64,000 nucleotides of DNA, from contig JAURVB010000705.1 in NCBI GenBank assembly GCA_033002965.1, forward strand, positions 277,655-341,654, read 5' to 3'. Below, in pieces: positions 1 through 12,879 of the stretch. Made by a program: the position numbers and the translations under genes. The DNA comes from Piper betle (lineage: Eukaryota; Streptophyta; Magnoliopsida; Piperales; Piperaceae). The notes below the pieces were generated by a model that was given only the letters and a program-made list of their open reading frames with translations, was not told the DNA's origin and made no database searches. Position 1 is the first letter of the stretch. The number at the start of each line of letters is the position of its first letter.

Positions 1-175
1 GCTTAGTTTTATCATTAGAAAAGTAACAATATGAATCCATAAAAAAATATTTACAGAGATACAAATAGTCGGGCATTCAAACTATGAACATGGAAAGATA
101 GTTTACAAAAAAAAAATGTCTAACCAGAGAAGAGTTTTTTTGTTTCCAATGGTGAGAAAATCTGGGCAACAACTA

Positions 176-1955
<1,780 letters not shown>

Positions 1956-4195
1956 CTACACCCAAATCAAAAGCCTCATTACCATCAGGTTTTGGAGGAA
2001 GAAGAAGAAGAATTCATCATCATCCTCCGCACCTTATCCTAACTAGACTGTGTGGCCCAGCATTGATTTAAAGCAAATGACACATGCGTGATGTATCAAA
2101 TTCAATGGATATATTCAAGCATGGAAATATGTGCATACATTTTAGATCAGAGGCATTTTATGCATTTTGTAATCCTCTACATGGTTCGGATTGCTCTTAG
2201 CCTCTCACTTTAAAATCCACGCCAGCAGAAATAAAGGGGTAATTTTTTACACTGAATCCCTCGCTAGAGTGGACATTATGATGAAACTTTAAGCTTCAAC
2301 ATCATCTTCAGTCGATCACTTCTTCATCCCAAATAATTGAGGTCTTACATTCTTTCTCTCCACTAAATCATATCATAAGATAATATCAATACTCAATTCA
2401 AAAGATTTCACGCCTTTCCTTACTTCTTTGGTCCCCCTTAAGCCATATCCCTAAATTCACATCATGATTAATAATTAAAAAATGAATACTATAATAATTT
2501 TTCATTTTAAAGATAACAAAGTAAAGAGATGTAGCCTGTTTCAAGAGATTCATAAAATTAGAGAAACCAAGAGGCAAACTAAATTGATCTAAATTGATTT
2601 TTATTAAGTTGATGAAGCGGGAACTATGACTGATAATGCCAACTCTCGGTAGGTATTATTATTGTTAATCTTATAATAAACCTAAACGGTCACCTAAATT
2701 GATTTTTGTTAAGTATCGTCATCATTGCCAGGACTGCGGATTCTTTAGTATCAAACTTTCTAATATTTTTTTATTGCCTCGATCAATATTATTTTAGGCC
2801 AATCACATCATCACATCATCTTATAATTTGTATTTTTTATTTTTCCCGACCCGTATTACTATTAATTGTGCATATATAATGTTATTGAGAATTTATTTTG
2901 TAATAATTTTTTTACACATCCACCTCAATATTTGTACTTAAGCTACTTTTATTTTATCAATTTATATTTGTTTTATTATCCAACATTTTGTTCTATGAAA
3001 TAGTGCGGGGAGAATAGCTACAGTATAAAATTTACCTTTAAATTTTATACAAACTTATTTATCATATAATACCTGAGAAGCAACTCTCCATTATACTCAT
3101 CCAAGTGTAATTGCATGTTTCCATCCCCATTGATATCTCTATTTGTATTTAACATAGATCCCATGTATTTAAAATGATTATTCCATGACAACTCACGATT
3201 CTTTGAATGGATAAATTTTTTTTTACAGTGATTTCACTAAAATTATATTTTCTATACTCTATTCTTTTTTATTATTAAGTATGTCAAAAAAATATTACCA
3301 AGGTTAAACAATTTTGTGTGTGCTACTAATAGCACTGCAAAGCATAACTTGTGTTATCATTATCTGAGCTTGCTACGTTTTTAAAGATTGAATACATAAG
3401 CCTTGGGGAAAAAAATGAATTGAATATAGAAAAGATAAAACACATTAGAATATAAAATAAATACATATAACCATTGACGCATAGATAACTTTTAAGCATG
3501 GTGGATGAGCATTTGGTCCGTTGGGTTCTAAACCGAATTAATCGAATTATGTTTGGCAACTAGATTTCATAACCAAAATAAAAGTGAATTACCCCAAAAA
3601 CTTAGACCAAGTATAATCAAAATATCTTATATTGGTTGATTTGGCAACCAAATAACCGAATAAAATAATAAGGTTTTTTTAAAAAAATTAATTATTTACT
3701 CAAAATTATATTATTACTTTAGTGAGTATTTTTAAATATACACTATATTAAACAAATAAAATTCTCATAAAACTATTATAATTTTATAATAATTAATATA
3801 AAAGATATATTGTGAAACTTTTTTAAAAAAATTAGTTAATTCAATGTGGATCAATTTCAAACCATGTAAACCAGCCAAAATGGCGGGAAAGGGTAAAATG
3901 GAAACTTACGACTCACAAGTGTCATACAATGTAACTAGAAATTAGTAAGCAATAAATGAAGTTCATAGTGGGCCATGTAGGCAAGTGACAATCTATTGAG
4001 AAAAGAGTTAGAGTTATACCCATATTTTTTGTTTTGAGCACCTCTTGAAAATGCCCAATTTTAATGCATCATTTGCAAGACATTGAATTTGAATGTGCTT
4101 GAAAGTAAGTACCTAGAGAAATACTCACTTTTATAAAAGAGCTTCATTTATAAAATCGCATACTCTAAAGCGCCATAGAATTATGAGAAATAACC
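1956..4195. other. AT-rich intergenic DNA
   Basis: I see no coding block, RNA gene or bounded mobile element here. The missing 5' exons of the dehydrogenase relic were searched for by eye and not found. Confidence 0.6.
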
Positions 4196-4200
4196 GTTTA

Positions 4201-5060
4201 AAAATGGTTGCAAGTCCTAAACCCTATGTCGACTAGTGTGCGGTGAGAGGAGGTGGCAACTGGCAACGTCATTTCGGATAAGGTTTACATGTGCTCACAA
4301 AGAATTCTCTCGTCCCATCCGGGGAAGCCCTTGTCGGTGGGACGATCAAATAATTGAAGACGACAATGCAGACATAAAATACTGCAACGCCATGCAAAAC
4401 AAAACAAAGGGACTGCAACGCCATGTTAGTGTCGATCAGATAATTGAATCCAAACCCCGCACAGTGTTTTTTTACAAGGTATTGTACACGAAATAACAAT
4501 AATTTGAAAAGAGATACTAGGAGAGAATTACACTAGTTCGAGAGTGGTAGATCACCCACTTGGATTTTGGATATATATATACAAGTATATAATTGTATAA
4601 TATATTATTAATAAAGTTTGAGTCTAAATTAAAAGTGGTTGCAAGTCCTAAACCTTATGTCGACTAGTGTACGGTGAGAGGTGGCAACTGGCAACGTCAT
4701 TTCGGACAAGGTTTACATGTGCTCACAGAGAATTCTCTCGTCCCATCCGGGGGAAGCGCTTGTCGGTGGGACGATCAAATAATTGAAGACGACAATGCAG
4801 ACATAAAATACTGCAACGCCATGCAAAACAAAACAAAGGGACTGCAACACCATATTAGTGTCGATCAGATAATTGAATCCAAACCCCGCACAGTGTTTTT
4901 TTTACAAGGTATTGTACACGAAATAACAATAATTTGAAAAGAGAGACAGGAGAGAATTACACTAGTTTGAGAGTGGTAGATCACCCACTTGGATTTTGGA
5001 TATATATATACAAGTATATAATTGTATAATATGCTATTAATAAAGTTTGAGTCTAAATTA
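4201..5060 (+). repeat. Tandem duplication of a ~430-bp unit
   Basis: A unit running from GGTTGCAAGTCCTAAACC to AGTTTGAGTCTAAATT occurs twice head to tail, at about 4206-4630 and 4637-5059. The offset is 429-431 bp and divergence is small. Within each unit a shorter segment is itself partly repeated (GATCAAATAATTGAA and GATCAGATAATTGAA, and two copies of ACTGCAACGCCATG). Short ORFs cross each unit but resemble no protein I know. Confidence 0.85.
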
Positions 5061-5792
5061 AATTGATCTATCAAAGTTAAGGTTAATAAGTCATTAATAT
5101 TTAATATAAATATGTAGATATACCATATATTTAAAATGAGTATGGATAAATATATATATATATTATTTTCGTAATTTCTAATTTATGATGGGTTAAATTG
5201 GAATTATGAAAGATAAAAATAAATACGGTTATACGAATAAATATGTTTATGGTCCACAAATTCGCACCGTAAGTTTTCTTTTCTGATATCTCATCATCTA
5301 AAAACTTTAGTTTTGAAGAATCGGTGCAGAATTTAGAAGATCAAACCTAAAGAAGTGAAGAATCGTTTTGTTATTATGGATTTTTGTAATTAAATTTTAT
5401 TTTCTTGATAATTTAATTTAAAGAAAGGTTTTATTGATGATGGTTTTATCATCATTATAATTTAGTTAAAGTTAAAATTTTTATTCTAACACACCCACTC
5501 ACATGTACCCCCTTTTTCTTCTTTTTTCCATTTAAACTGAGTTGAAAACCAACAAGGTCTACATTGGAAGTTTGTCATTACCACAATCAGTCGGTCGCCA
5601 CTTGAAACTTCATTCCGACTTCTTGACAAACTTCTACTCACTCGATTTTTCACAACTTAGTTGTCTTCCAAGTAAAATAAGTGCAAGAGTGGCAAATGAG
5701 TGCGAGACATCTAGTTGTTCTATTAGCCCCGTAAAGCAACTCCCAGTCTTCCAAAGCGGCCATTCCGCCTTCCCTTCCTCGCCGGCGACGAG
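5061..5792. other. Intergenic DNA
   Basis: AT-rich sequence up to about 5500, then more mixed composition leading into the exon-like block that follows. No feature is supported. Confidence 0.5.
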
Positions 5793-7644
5793 AATGGCTT
5801 CCTCTCTCGAGCTTGAAATATTGCATCTCTTTATGCCGACGACGCGTCCGCTGCAACGCCGGAACATTCTTCCTTTGTCTACCAGCCCGTCTTCGGCTCC
5901 AATAAGGCGCTTCTCTGGCAGTGTGGCACCGTTTCCGACGACTGAGGCTACGTCGGTTTACCTGGAATGTTCCCTCCTCAGAGGCAATCTGACCAACATA
6001 AAGCGGGAAACTTTGTTTCGTCCACTTCGAATGCTGCCGAGGTGGCCGAGTTTTCAGCCATTGCAGATACATGGTGAGATTTTGTAGGTATGGTCAAGTG
6101 CTGTGGTTTGATTGTTGAATATTAGACAATATATCCTTGATTTGGATTGTATTTCTGCTTATCAATTTAGCTACTTGTGAAGTTACGGTGAAGCTGCTAT
6201 GGGTATTATTCACTCTGTAGCAGTTAAAATAATTAGGCAAAATGTTGTGTCACGCCATGCATGATCTATATCAGATATTTTAATTATATATATAAATTCT
6301 CATTGAATACCTTATGTAGACTATAATAATTGAATATCTTAGATGTAAATCGTAATCGACTTTAAAGATATATCCTATTTGAATAAAAAGATGAATTAAC
6401 TCATTACCTTCTACCCGGAAAGATATTTTTATTTTTATTTTTTAAGAAATTGTGGTCTGTGAGATTCGAACTTGCAACCCTTATCAGGAGGCATTTTTAA
6501 TATATTTTTTAGATTTTTATTTTATTTTGATAGACCGATTATCCTAATTTTAATCTCATGCCAATATTGAGCTTCCCTTTTATTAATAAGAATAGATTGC
6601 ACCCCTTTTAATCTAGTAGCTTGAACATAATATTTTTTATATTTTAGCCTCTTGCTCGTTTGGGAGCTGTTGTAACTGGCAGGAATGGGTGCTGTCGAGA
6701 AAAATATTACGATTGCGAACCTTCTTGCAGTAAGTTGGATTTTCTACTTACTGCAATACAGCTATTGTAGTAGATGATGTATATTGTATTCCTATTGCAA
6801 ATATAACGTTTTGTATGAGCTTTGCTTTGGCAGATTTTGTTGTGCTTGATTGTGTCTCTTGAACAGCAACTAGATCCTCATACTTCATCCATTGAATGTC
6901 ATTGTAAGACCGCAGGTACATATCACATTTTTAAATTCCGAAGCTTTGAAGCATTATTATCTTCTGTCCTTCGTTATATTGATGGTACTTGAACCAGGAA
7001 GGGGTTTTAATTCCTCTTCTTAGTCATATGCAATGAGAGGGTTCCTCCCATACGTACTAGCCAAATAAACTTCTATACATAAAGGATGTGATTGATGTGA
7101 GTGTTGAACTTGTTTGATATGTAGCGATAATTCACTTTGGTCCACTATGATAAAAACTGGAGGGAGGGTGAATACTGGATGATGCTTTGTACTGTACTTT
7201 CTAGTGCTAATATATAGCGTAACGGCGTTTCTGTTCTTTTTCCCTCTGGTTTCCTTATATCGATGAAATTAGAATAAATAAAACATCTAGTAGCCTTGTG
7301 TAGTTACCTTATTGGAATCTCATGGATCTGCATTCTTTTTGCGCAGAGCAAAATATGGGACGAAGTTTTCATGCAGTTATCGCACTTGAGGTATCATCCA
7401 TTTGGAGAATATTATTTGTTCTATGTCAGTGTTTTGACTGTATTTGATTCATTGCACTTCTTAGAGATGCATTGTTGTTCAGAGGTCTCTTCCTTAACTA
7501 GAAATTGATAATTTGTTTAATGCCATAGTAACCTATTGAACATTCAATTATCATAGTAATGTACCTGTTAAATCATTCTAAGAGATGGCAGGATTCTTCT
7601 ACTATCCGTTAACCGGAGAGTGGACATTGTCAGATGATCTTAGA
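5793..7644 (+). pseudogene. Unidentified multi-exon gene relic
   Basis: Several protein-like blocks lie in order on the plus strand, most with plausible splice borders. The first, about 5815-6088, reads ASLYADDASAATPEHSSFVY and later GYVGLPGMFPPQ. It carries one in-frame TGA between VSDD and GYVG, and it is out of frame with the ATG at 5793. Further blocks are 6648-6729 (LGAVVTGRNGCCREKYYDC), 6834-6915 (QQLDPHTSSIECHCKTAG), 7347-7390 (SKIWDEVFMQLSHLR) and 7592-7644 (FFYYPLTGEWTLSDDLR). I do not recognise the family. The composition and GT/AG borders suggest an old gene that is now broken. A working gene with misread bases is the alternative. Confidence 0.4.
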
Positions 7645-8057
7645 GTAAGCTTTATCACCTTTGGCGCCAAAGTTGGAACATAGGTTACTTTTTTATGCCA
7701 TTCTTTCATGTCTATGTGTCCTACATGTTCTTACCGGAGGGGCTTGTATCATATTTTTTCCCTGTAAATTTAAGGTAGATAGAACTAATTTGTTTGTAAA
7801 CAAATCTACTACTATTTCTTCCACCTTATCCGAGATCGGTGACGATCATAAGGTTGTTGCAGAACCCACATCAAAACCATCGACAAATCAAAGCTGTATG
7901 GGTGCTTATGAATCTCTAACGTGATATAAGATGTTCCCAAAATCCAAAATTTTTTAAACTAAATCACGGTTATAAACAATGGTTTAGGAAAATAATTATG
8001 CTTTTAGGTAAAGTGGTTTAGCTATAAAAAAACAATTCGTCATAAAAAATTCATCAC
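7645..8057. other. Gap between relic and RING pseudogene
   Basis: A frame at about 7774-7923 follows a possible acceptor and ends KPSTNQSCMGAYESLT. It might be a last exon of the preceding relic, but I cannot support this further. Confidence 0.3.
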
Positions 8058-8736
8058 TCAATTAATCTTGGGTCGACAATTGGGGCAAGTATTCATGTTC
8101 TTCAACCACGGCACAATGCAGTTGGAATGGAAGACATGTTTGCATGGCATCCTGGTGACTTCCTTTCCTTTCACAAACTCTTCCGTGCACACAGTGCATA
8201 GAGAGTTGTTGTCTGCCGTCTTGGCCTTCACCAACGTCTGGATGGCGCTCTCCGCAAAGCTGGAACTCCTCCTCGAACAATTCTTAGATGGCACCATTGT
8301 TAAGGTAATCCTCATACGCAAACACCGACTCTAATTCAACATATGCGGCGATATATAGATTTTGATGCTCCATGACGTCCTCATAATGCTTTATACACTC
8401 ACAACAGATAATCCACAGGTCGTTTGCTATGTCGCCTGCAAATTCAGGGCAAAGATCAGATTGTTGTAAGCCTTCTTTGCAGTGATCAGACATTAGATTG
8501 GTTGCCGAGGTATCGTATAGGAAATATGAGAATTTCGTTGCCATAGTTTCGAAGGGAGGAGTTGCAGGAAATGCGGTGACAAGTTCTTGCAATGAGTCGA
8601 AGAAGCCTCATCGGTATTTCTTGTTGAGGTGAAGGTCAATCTCTACAATGGGCTCCTCCACTTGGACGCTCTTATGAGGTAATTTTGTACTGCAGTAATT
8701 TTCGATCATGTAACTGTGAGTACGAGGGATCTCCAT
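8058..8736 (-). pseudogene. RING-H2 E3 ubiquitin ligase, broken
   Basis: A single-exon gene read from ATG at 8736 (MEIPRTHSYMIENY) to the stop at 8058. The C-terminal end is a clear RING-H2 finger: CTVC, then CKHVFHSNC, then CPNCR, in the C3H2C3 arrangement that binds two zinc ions and recruits a ubiquitin-loaded E2. The acidic N-terminal part resembles small plant RING-H2 proteins. There are two lesions. One is an in-frame TGA at 8608-8610 (after HLNKKYR). The other is a 1-nt shift around 8285-8315: the upstream frame ends YLNNGAI-stop, while the finger continues in the next frame as SKNCSRRSSSFAESAIQTL. The intact parent would have been a cytosolic or membrane-peripheral E3 of about 225 aa. 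Sequencing error cannot be excluded, but two lesions make decay more likely. Confidence 0.85.
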
Positions 8737-8869
8737 CGCTTGCAGTTTAAGATCAGGAAGAACAAAGAGAAAAGCTTCTTCTTCAGATCACAGAACCAGA
8801 GTAGGCAGAGAACATCAAATTATATTTGGGGTGAGCTAGTTTTAGCAAAGCATGTTATTATTATATAGA

Positions 8870-9545
8870 GGAGGTTGCAGCGCACCACGCGGTGCATTGA
8901 GGAGAGCCGTTGGACCCATCATCCTCGTAACGGACCTGCCTACCCCCCGACGGACCTGCCTGACCCACCATCCCGCCCGCGACCGCCGCGCCCCTCCCAC
9001 CCGCGACCATCACGCCCCTCCCGCCCGCGACTGCCCTGCCCACCGCGCCACTGCCCGCCGCCGTGGCGCGCCCCCCCTCCGGCTTCCGCCCCCAGCCGGA
9101 GCCCCCGTCCACCGCCCTCCTCCCCCCACCCGGCCGTCGCCCGCCGCCGCGGCTGCAACACCAACCCCCCCCTCCGCCACTACCGATTCCCGCCCCCGCG
9201 CTCTGCCATCGCCCGATTTGGCGGCCCCCCGCCCCCCTTGCCACCCCCTCCGCGGAGGGGGGGTTGGTGTTGCAGCCACGGCGGTGGGCGACGGCCAGGC
9301 AGGGGAGGAGGGCGGTGGACGGGGACCCGGTTGGGGGAGGAAGCTGGAGGGGGGGGCGCCACGGTGGCGGGCGGTGGCGCGGTGGGCGGGGCGGTCGTGG
9401 GGGATGGCGGGACTGGCGTGTCTGTCGGGCGGGTAGGCGGGTCCATCACGAGGATGGTGGGTGAAATAACGAGAGCCGCTGGATTTTGATCCAGCGGCGG
9501 CTCTCCTCAATGCAGCGCACCATAACAAAATTGTTATTATATATA
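8870..9545. mobile_element. GC-rich foldback element with long inverted arms
   Basis: The two halves are imperfect inverted copies of each other. The left arm (about 8890-9180) is C-rich on the plus strand and the right arm (about 9245-9520) is the G-rich complement. Both contain CATTGAGGAGAGCCG near the outer end and GGCTGCAACACCAACCC (or its complement) near the centre. A small palindrome CCGCTGGAT...ATCCAGCGG sits in the right arm. Similar TTATTATATA strings flank both ends and may be the target duplication. No transposase is encoded. The proline- and arginine-rich ORFs in all frames are composition artefacts. Confidence 0.75.
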
Positions 9546-11155
9546 GCATAGCATATCACATAGACCAAGGGAAAGTAGGAAAATTTCTTGAGAGGAGTTT
9601 AGCATAAAGGAAATTTCTTGTTTCAGTGAACACGTACGCCGACATATATACTGCACGACTAGATTTTGTTTCCTTTCTTTTTAAATAAAAAGGATCAACT
9701 GATCAAGAATGAGCTGCTATGCATGCACGATGATAATAGTCACCAATAAGAACTAGACGAGGATCCCTACGCACGTACGTACGTTTAGAATTTATTAATG
9801 ACATGTATTAACAATAAATAAAATTAATTATACAATTGATAAATGATTAATTATTGTTTTCGAATAAAACTTGTGCGTAGCTGTCTATTTTTGAAAAAAA
9901 TATATTTAAGATTTATCCATAATGGTTATACAAAAGTATTAAAAGTCATTGAGAAAATGTCATATTTGAAATTAATAAAAATCATAATTTGATATTAATA
10001 GATAAAACAATTTAATTAGAGCAATATTCAAATAGAATTACCTGTTTTTAGGATATTTAATTTGGGTAGGATTATACTTCAGGGACTTCTTTCACAAATA
10101 AATAAATAAAGCCCTTAATTAAGTAGGTAAGTATAGAGATAAAAGCCCGTATAAATCAGAAAATAAGTAAGGCAAGAAAGTAAAAATATCAATTTTAATA
10201 AGATTATAAATATTTAATTAAATTTATCAATTTTTTAGGATTTCTAATTTGATCAAAATTATAATGCAACATTTTCAAATAACAAATGAAAATAATAGAA
10301 ATTAAGTATTTTTGGGTCTATAAAGCTATTTTGGTATTGCAGAATTTGACAAAGGTTTAAATGCGACGAGAGAAAAAAACTGTTAGACAAAGGAGTAGAA
10401 ATTTTCAACTGAGAGAGAGTGAAGTAATTGTTAGGATTTTGTGAATTAAATAAAATTTCCAAGAGTTAGGAGATTGGCGTTCATTGTTGGGAAAGCATAG
10501 AGCATTTTTTGTAAGAAAAATATAAGCTACCGAAAATCATTCATCCTGCACTAAATTAATTATCGGAAATTTCAATCTGAGCCGAAAATAATATAGCAGA
10601 AAACACCAAACTTCCTAATACAATTCTCCCTTTAACTTCTTTCAATTTCGTCAACCCATTGACAAACAGTCAAGGTTGTGATTGCAAGCTTTCCCTTCAC
10701 TTTTCTCCATAATTTAAACTTACACCAACCCTATATCAATGACACCCAAAGCACCTACTGCGATCTCCCGGAGCTACAGAAAAAATCATTTGTTATGTAC
10801 TAAATTAATTATAAACAACTTTAATTGATAGTCGAAATAATATAGCCGAAAGTCTGACAATCTTCTTATTCTTCATAATTTTTATTTTTTGTTGTTATCC
10901 CCGTCCCAAATAGTTCTTAGAAGCTTTCCCTCGACTTCATCATAACTTTTCCGATGTGATTTACGAATACAAATAGGTACAATTAATTTTACAAAAAAAA
11001 AATTATTATAACAATTCGTTTGTATATTTTTTTATATAATTTTTTAAAAAGAAAAATTTTTTTATTAAAAAAATAATTGAAGAAAATTTCGAAGACCGAA
11101 ATGTAAAATGAAAAGAGTTAAAAGCGTGCACCGACTCAACGCTTCCTGAGTTTAA
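9546..11155. other. AT-rich intergenic DNA
   Basis: No coding block seen. The last part (11100-11155) is probably promoter and leader of the gene starting at 11156. Confidence 0.5.
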
Positions 11156-11983
11156 ATGGACATTGGACGTGCTTCTCGAACGGCCTCCGATCTCCGGCGA
11201 CGGCTTGCCGGCGCCCGCCTCGCCGTCGGCGGCGCCTGCATCGGCCTCGCGGTCTTTGCCGCCGTCCGATGCCGCACCATCGGACTCCTCTCCTTCCCCA
11301 TCAAGCTTGCCGACGGAGCCCTCAAAGCCGCCGGCTTTCTTCTCGCCGGCGGCCCCCGCTCTCTGCCGCACCTTCTACTCTTCTCCTACAAGGCCCTGCT
11401 CAAGTCCTACAAGGCGGCGAGGCGGCTCAACCTTATTAAGGCCGGCGAGAAGGGCCCCTGCTTTGGGGCGGGGAGGATGAAAGCGGCTTGGGGCGCGATC
11501 AACTTGGCCAGGTACGCCGTTGCTGCCTCCGTCGGTGGTATGCTCGGCTTCGATCTTTTGAAGGCTGGGTATAAGGCGAGCAAGAGTTTGGGGAAGGTTG
11601 TGGAAGGATTGGCGGGGGTTCGGATCGGTTCGAGCTTTAGAGGTGTGATTGAGGCACTTGGGATGTATGTTAGTGCTGTGTCGTTGTACAGAGAATATGC
11701 AAAGATTACTGCTCTGGTATCAAAGAGTTCGACTTGCAGATTTGCTGGTAAAGCTGCTTCTTGTCGTTCTTATGTTTGTGTAGTTGGTCAGAGAGTTCGA
11801 TTTGGTGGGGAAGTGTACAAGATTGAAGCTTTTGATGACTCTCATAGTTACCTTCCTTTACATGTTAGGGAAAGATTGGCCAAGGAAGCAAGGATCGATT
11901 GTGGCGTGTCTGAGTTGCTTTCTTTGTCTATTCCAATTCCGCCTCATTGCAGTGATTGCCAATTGCAAGTCGGGAACTTTTGA
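11156..11983 (+). CDS. Uncharacterised plant protein, 275 aa, single exon
   Basis: An uninterrupted 275-codon frame from ATG 11156 to TGA 11983 has no stop or shift, and GC is high at the 5' end and falls toward the 3' end, as in many monocot genes. I do not recognise the family. The N-terminal part is basic (two arginine clusters within residues 5-21) and is followed by a hydrophobic stretch (about residues 23-38, AVGGACIGLAVFAAV). Further hydrophobic stretches lie at about 56-64 and 114-133 (ARYAVAASVGGMLGF). The middle is lysine- and alanine-rich (SYKALLKSYKAARRLN). The C-terminal third has several cysteines and ends CSDCQLQVGNF. A membrane-associated or organelle-targeted protein is possible. 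No catalytic motif is visible. Confidence 0.65.
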   Translation: MDIGRASRTASDLRRRLAGARLAVGGACIGLAVFAAVRCRTIGLLSFPIKLADGALKAAGFLLAGGPRSLPHLLLFSYKALLKSYKAARRLNLIKAGEKGPCFGAGRMKAAWGAINLARYAVAASVGGMLGFDLLKAGYKASKSLGKVVEGLAGVRIGSSFRGVIEALGMYVSAVSLYREYAKITALVSKSSTCRFAGKAASCRSYVCVVGQRVRFGGEVYKIEAFDDSHSYLPLHVRERLAKEARIDCGVSELLSLSIPIPPHCSDCQLQVGNF

Positions 11984-12870
11984 AACCATAATTGTGAAGA
12001 CTCTGAGCTACCCTCCTTTCATCATCTGCTTGTAATGTCCAATTTGAAATTTGTTGATGGGTTGCGGGTTAACTCATGTAAGTTTGATTGCTAATCATAC
12101 AGCAATAGCCAAAAGGGGAGATAGGATAAGAGAAAAAGTAGCTGACACAGTGAACGTATCTTTATCTTACTGATTGACTAGTTTGAGTAAGCTCCAACTC
12201 GAACAAGTTGAATTAATTAATGTTTCAGAAGCATGCTCTTCTTCTCTTTGTGCAACCACTTATCAACATGGCTGTTGCCTGTATCACAGGTTTTGGTAGT
12301 AGTTGCAATGGGTGTCACCTTGTTTGAAAATGAAAATGCAGCCATTAGTAGATGTGCTGTCTGCATTCAGTTTGTTTATGTGGTGAAATGTTTAAATATT
12401 TGAAGCCATGTTGTTACCACCTGCGGAGATGGACACAAACGGCACAGTTCGTTCAAATGTGCAACCGACTGAGAGAAAACACAAGATTTGAATATCATTG
12501 AAAAGAGGAAATTCTACGATTGCATGCTGTAACTTGCAAAAAGAAGAAAGGTTTCATGAGCAATGTCTAGGAAAGGATCAAGGAAATTTTGTCACAAAAT
12601 CTTTTTTGTTGTGATAACTATATAAAGTGGCAGTGTTTATGACATTTGGTAAGTTGCAATCATGGATAGAGTTTTTCTGGAGCATGGGAAAAAAGTGGAA
12701 TACATTTTTGTCGTGGAGCAAAAATCCTAGACTCGACTCCTGTGAGCGACCAATTGGCTAAAGACTCACCGGAGCGGGAGGCCAACGTGTGACCCACCCA
12801 GTCATAAAACGAGGGCTGGCGTTTCCGTTCGAGTCTTTTGGCAGCCACCAGGAGCCCTCGAGCGGCAAAT
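11984..12870. other. 3' flank and intergenic DNA
   Basis: This holds the presumed 3' UTR of the preceding gene and then AT-rich DNA with no coding block I can support. Confidence 0.45.
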
Positions 12871-12879
12871 GTCATGTGG

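Noticed and set aside
4236..4937. Duplicated ORFs of 86-87 codons
   Set aside because: They share sequence because the DNA is tandemly duplicated. There is no known domain, and their ends shift between copies.
6445..6490. tRNA-like string (complement of GTTCGAATCTCAC)
   Set aside because: The T-loop-like box stands alone. No A box, anticodon arm or acceptor stem pairing is found upstream.
8608..8610. In-frame TGA as selenocysteine
   Set aside because: Land plants lack the selenocysteine system, and a second lesion follows downstream.
8852..9549. Long overlapping proline-, arginine- and glycine-rich ORFs on both strands
   Set aside because: They arise from the biased GC composition of the foldback element. 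All six frames stay open and no domain is visible.
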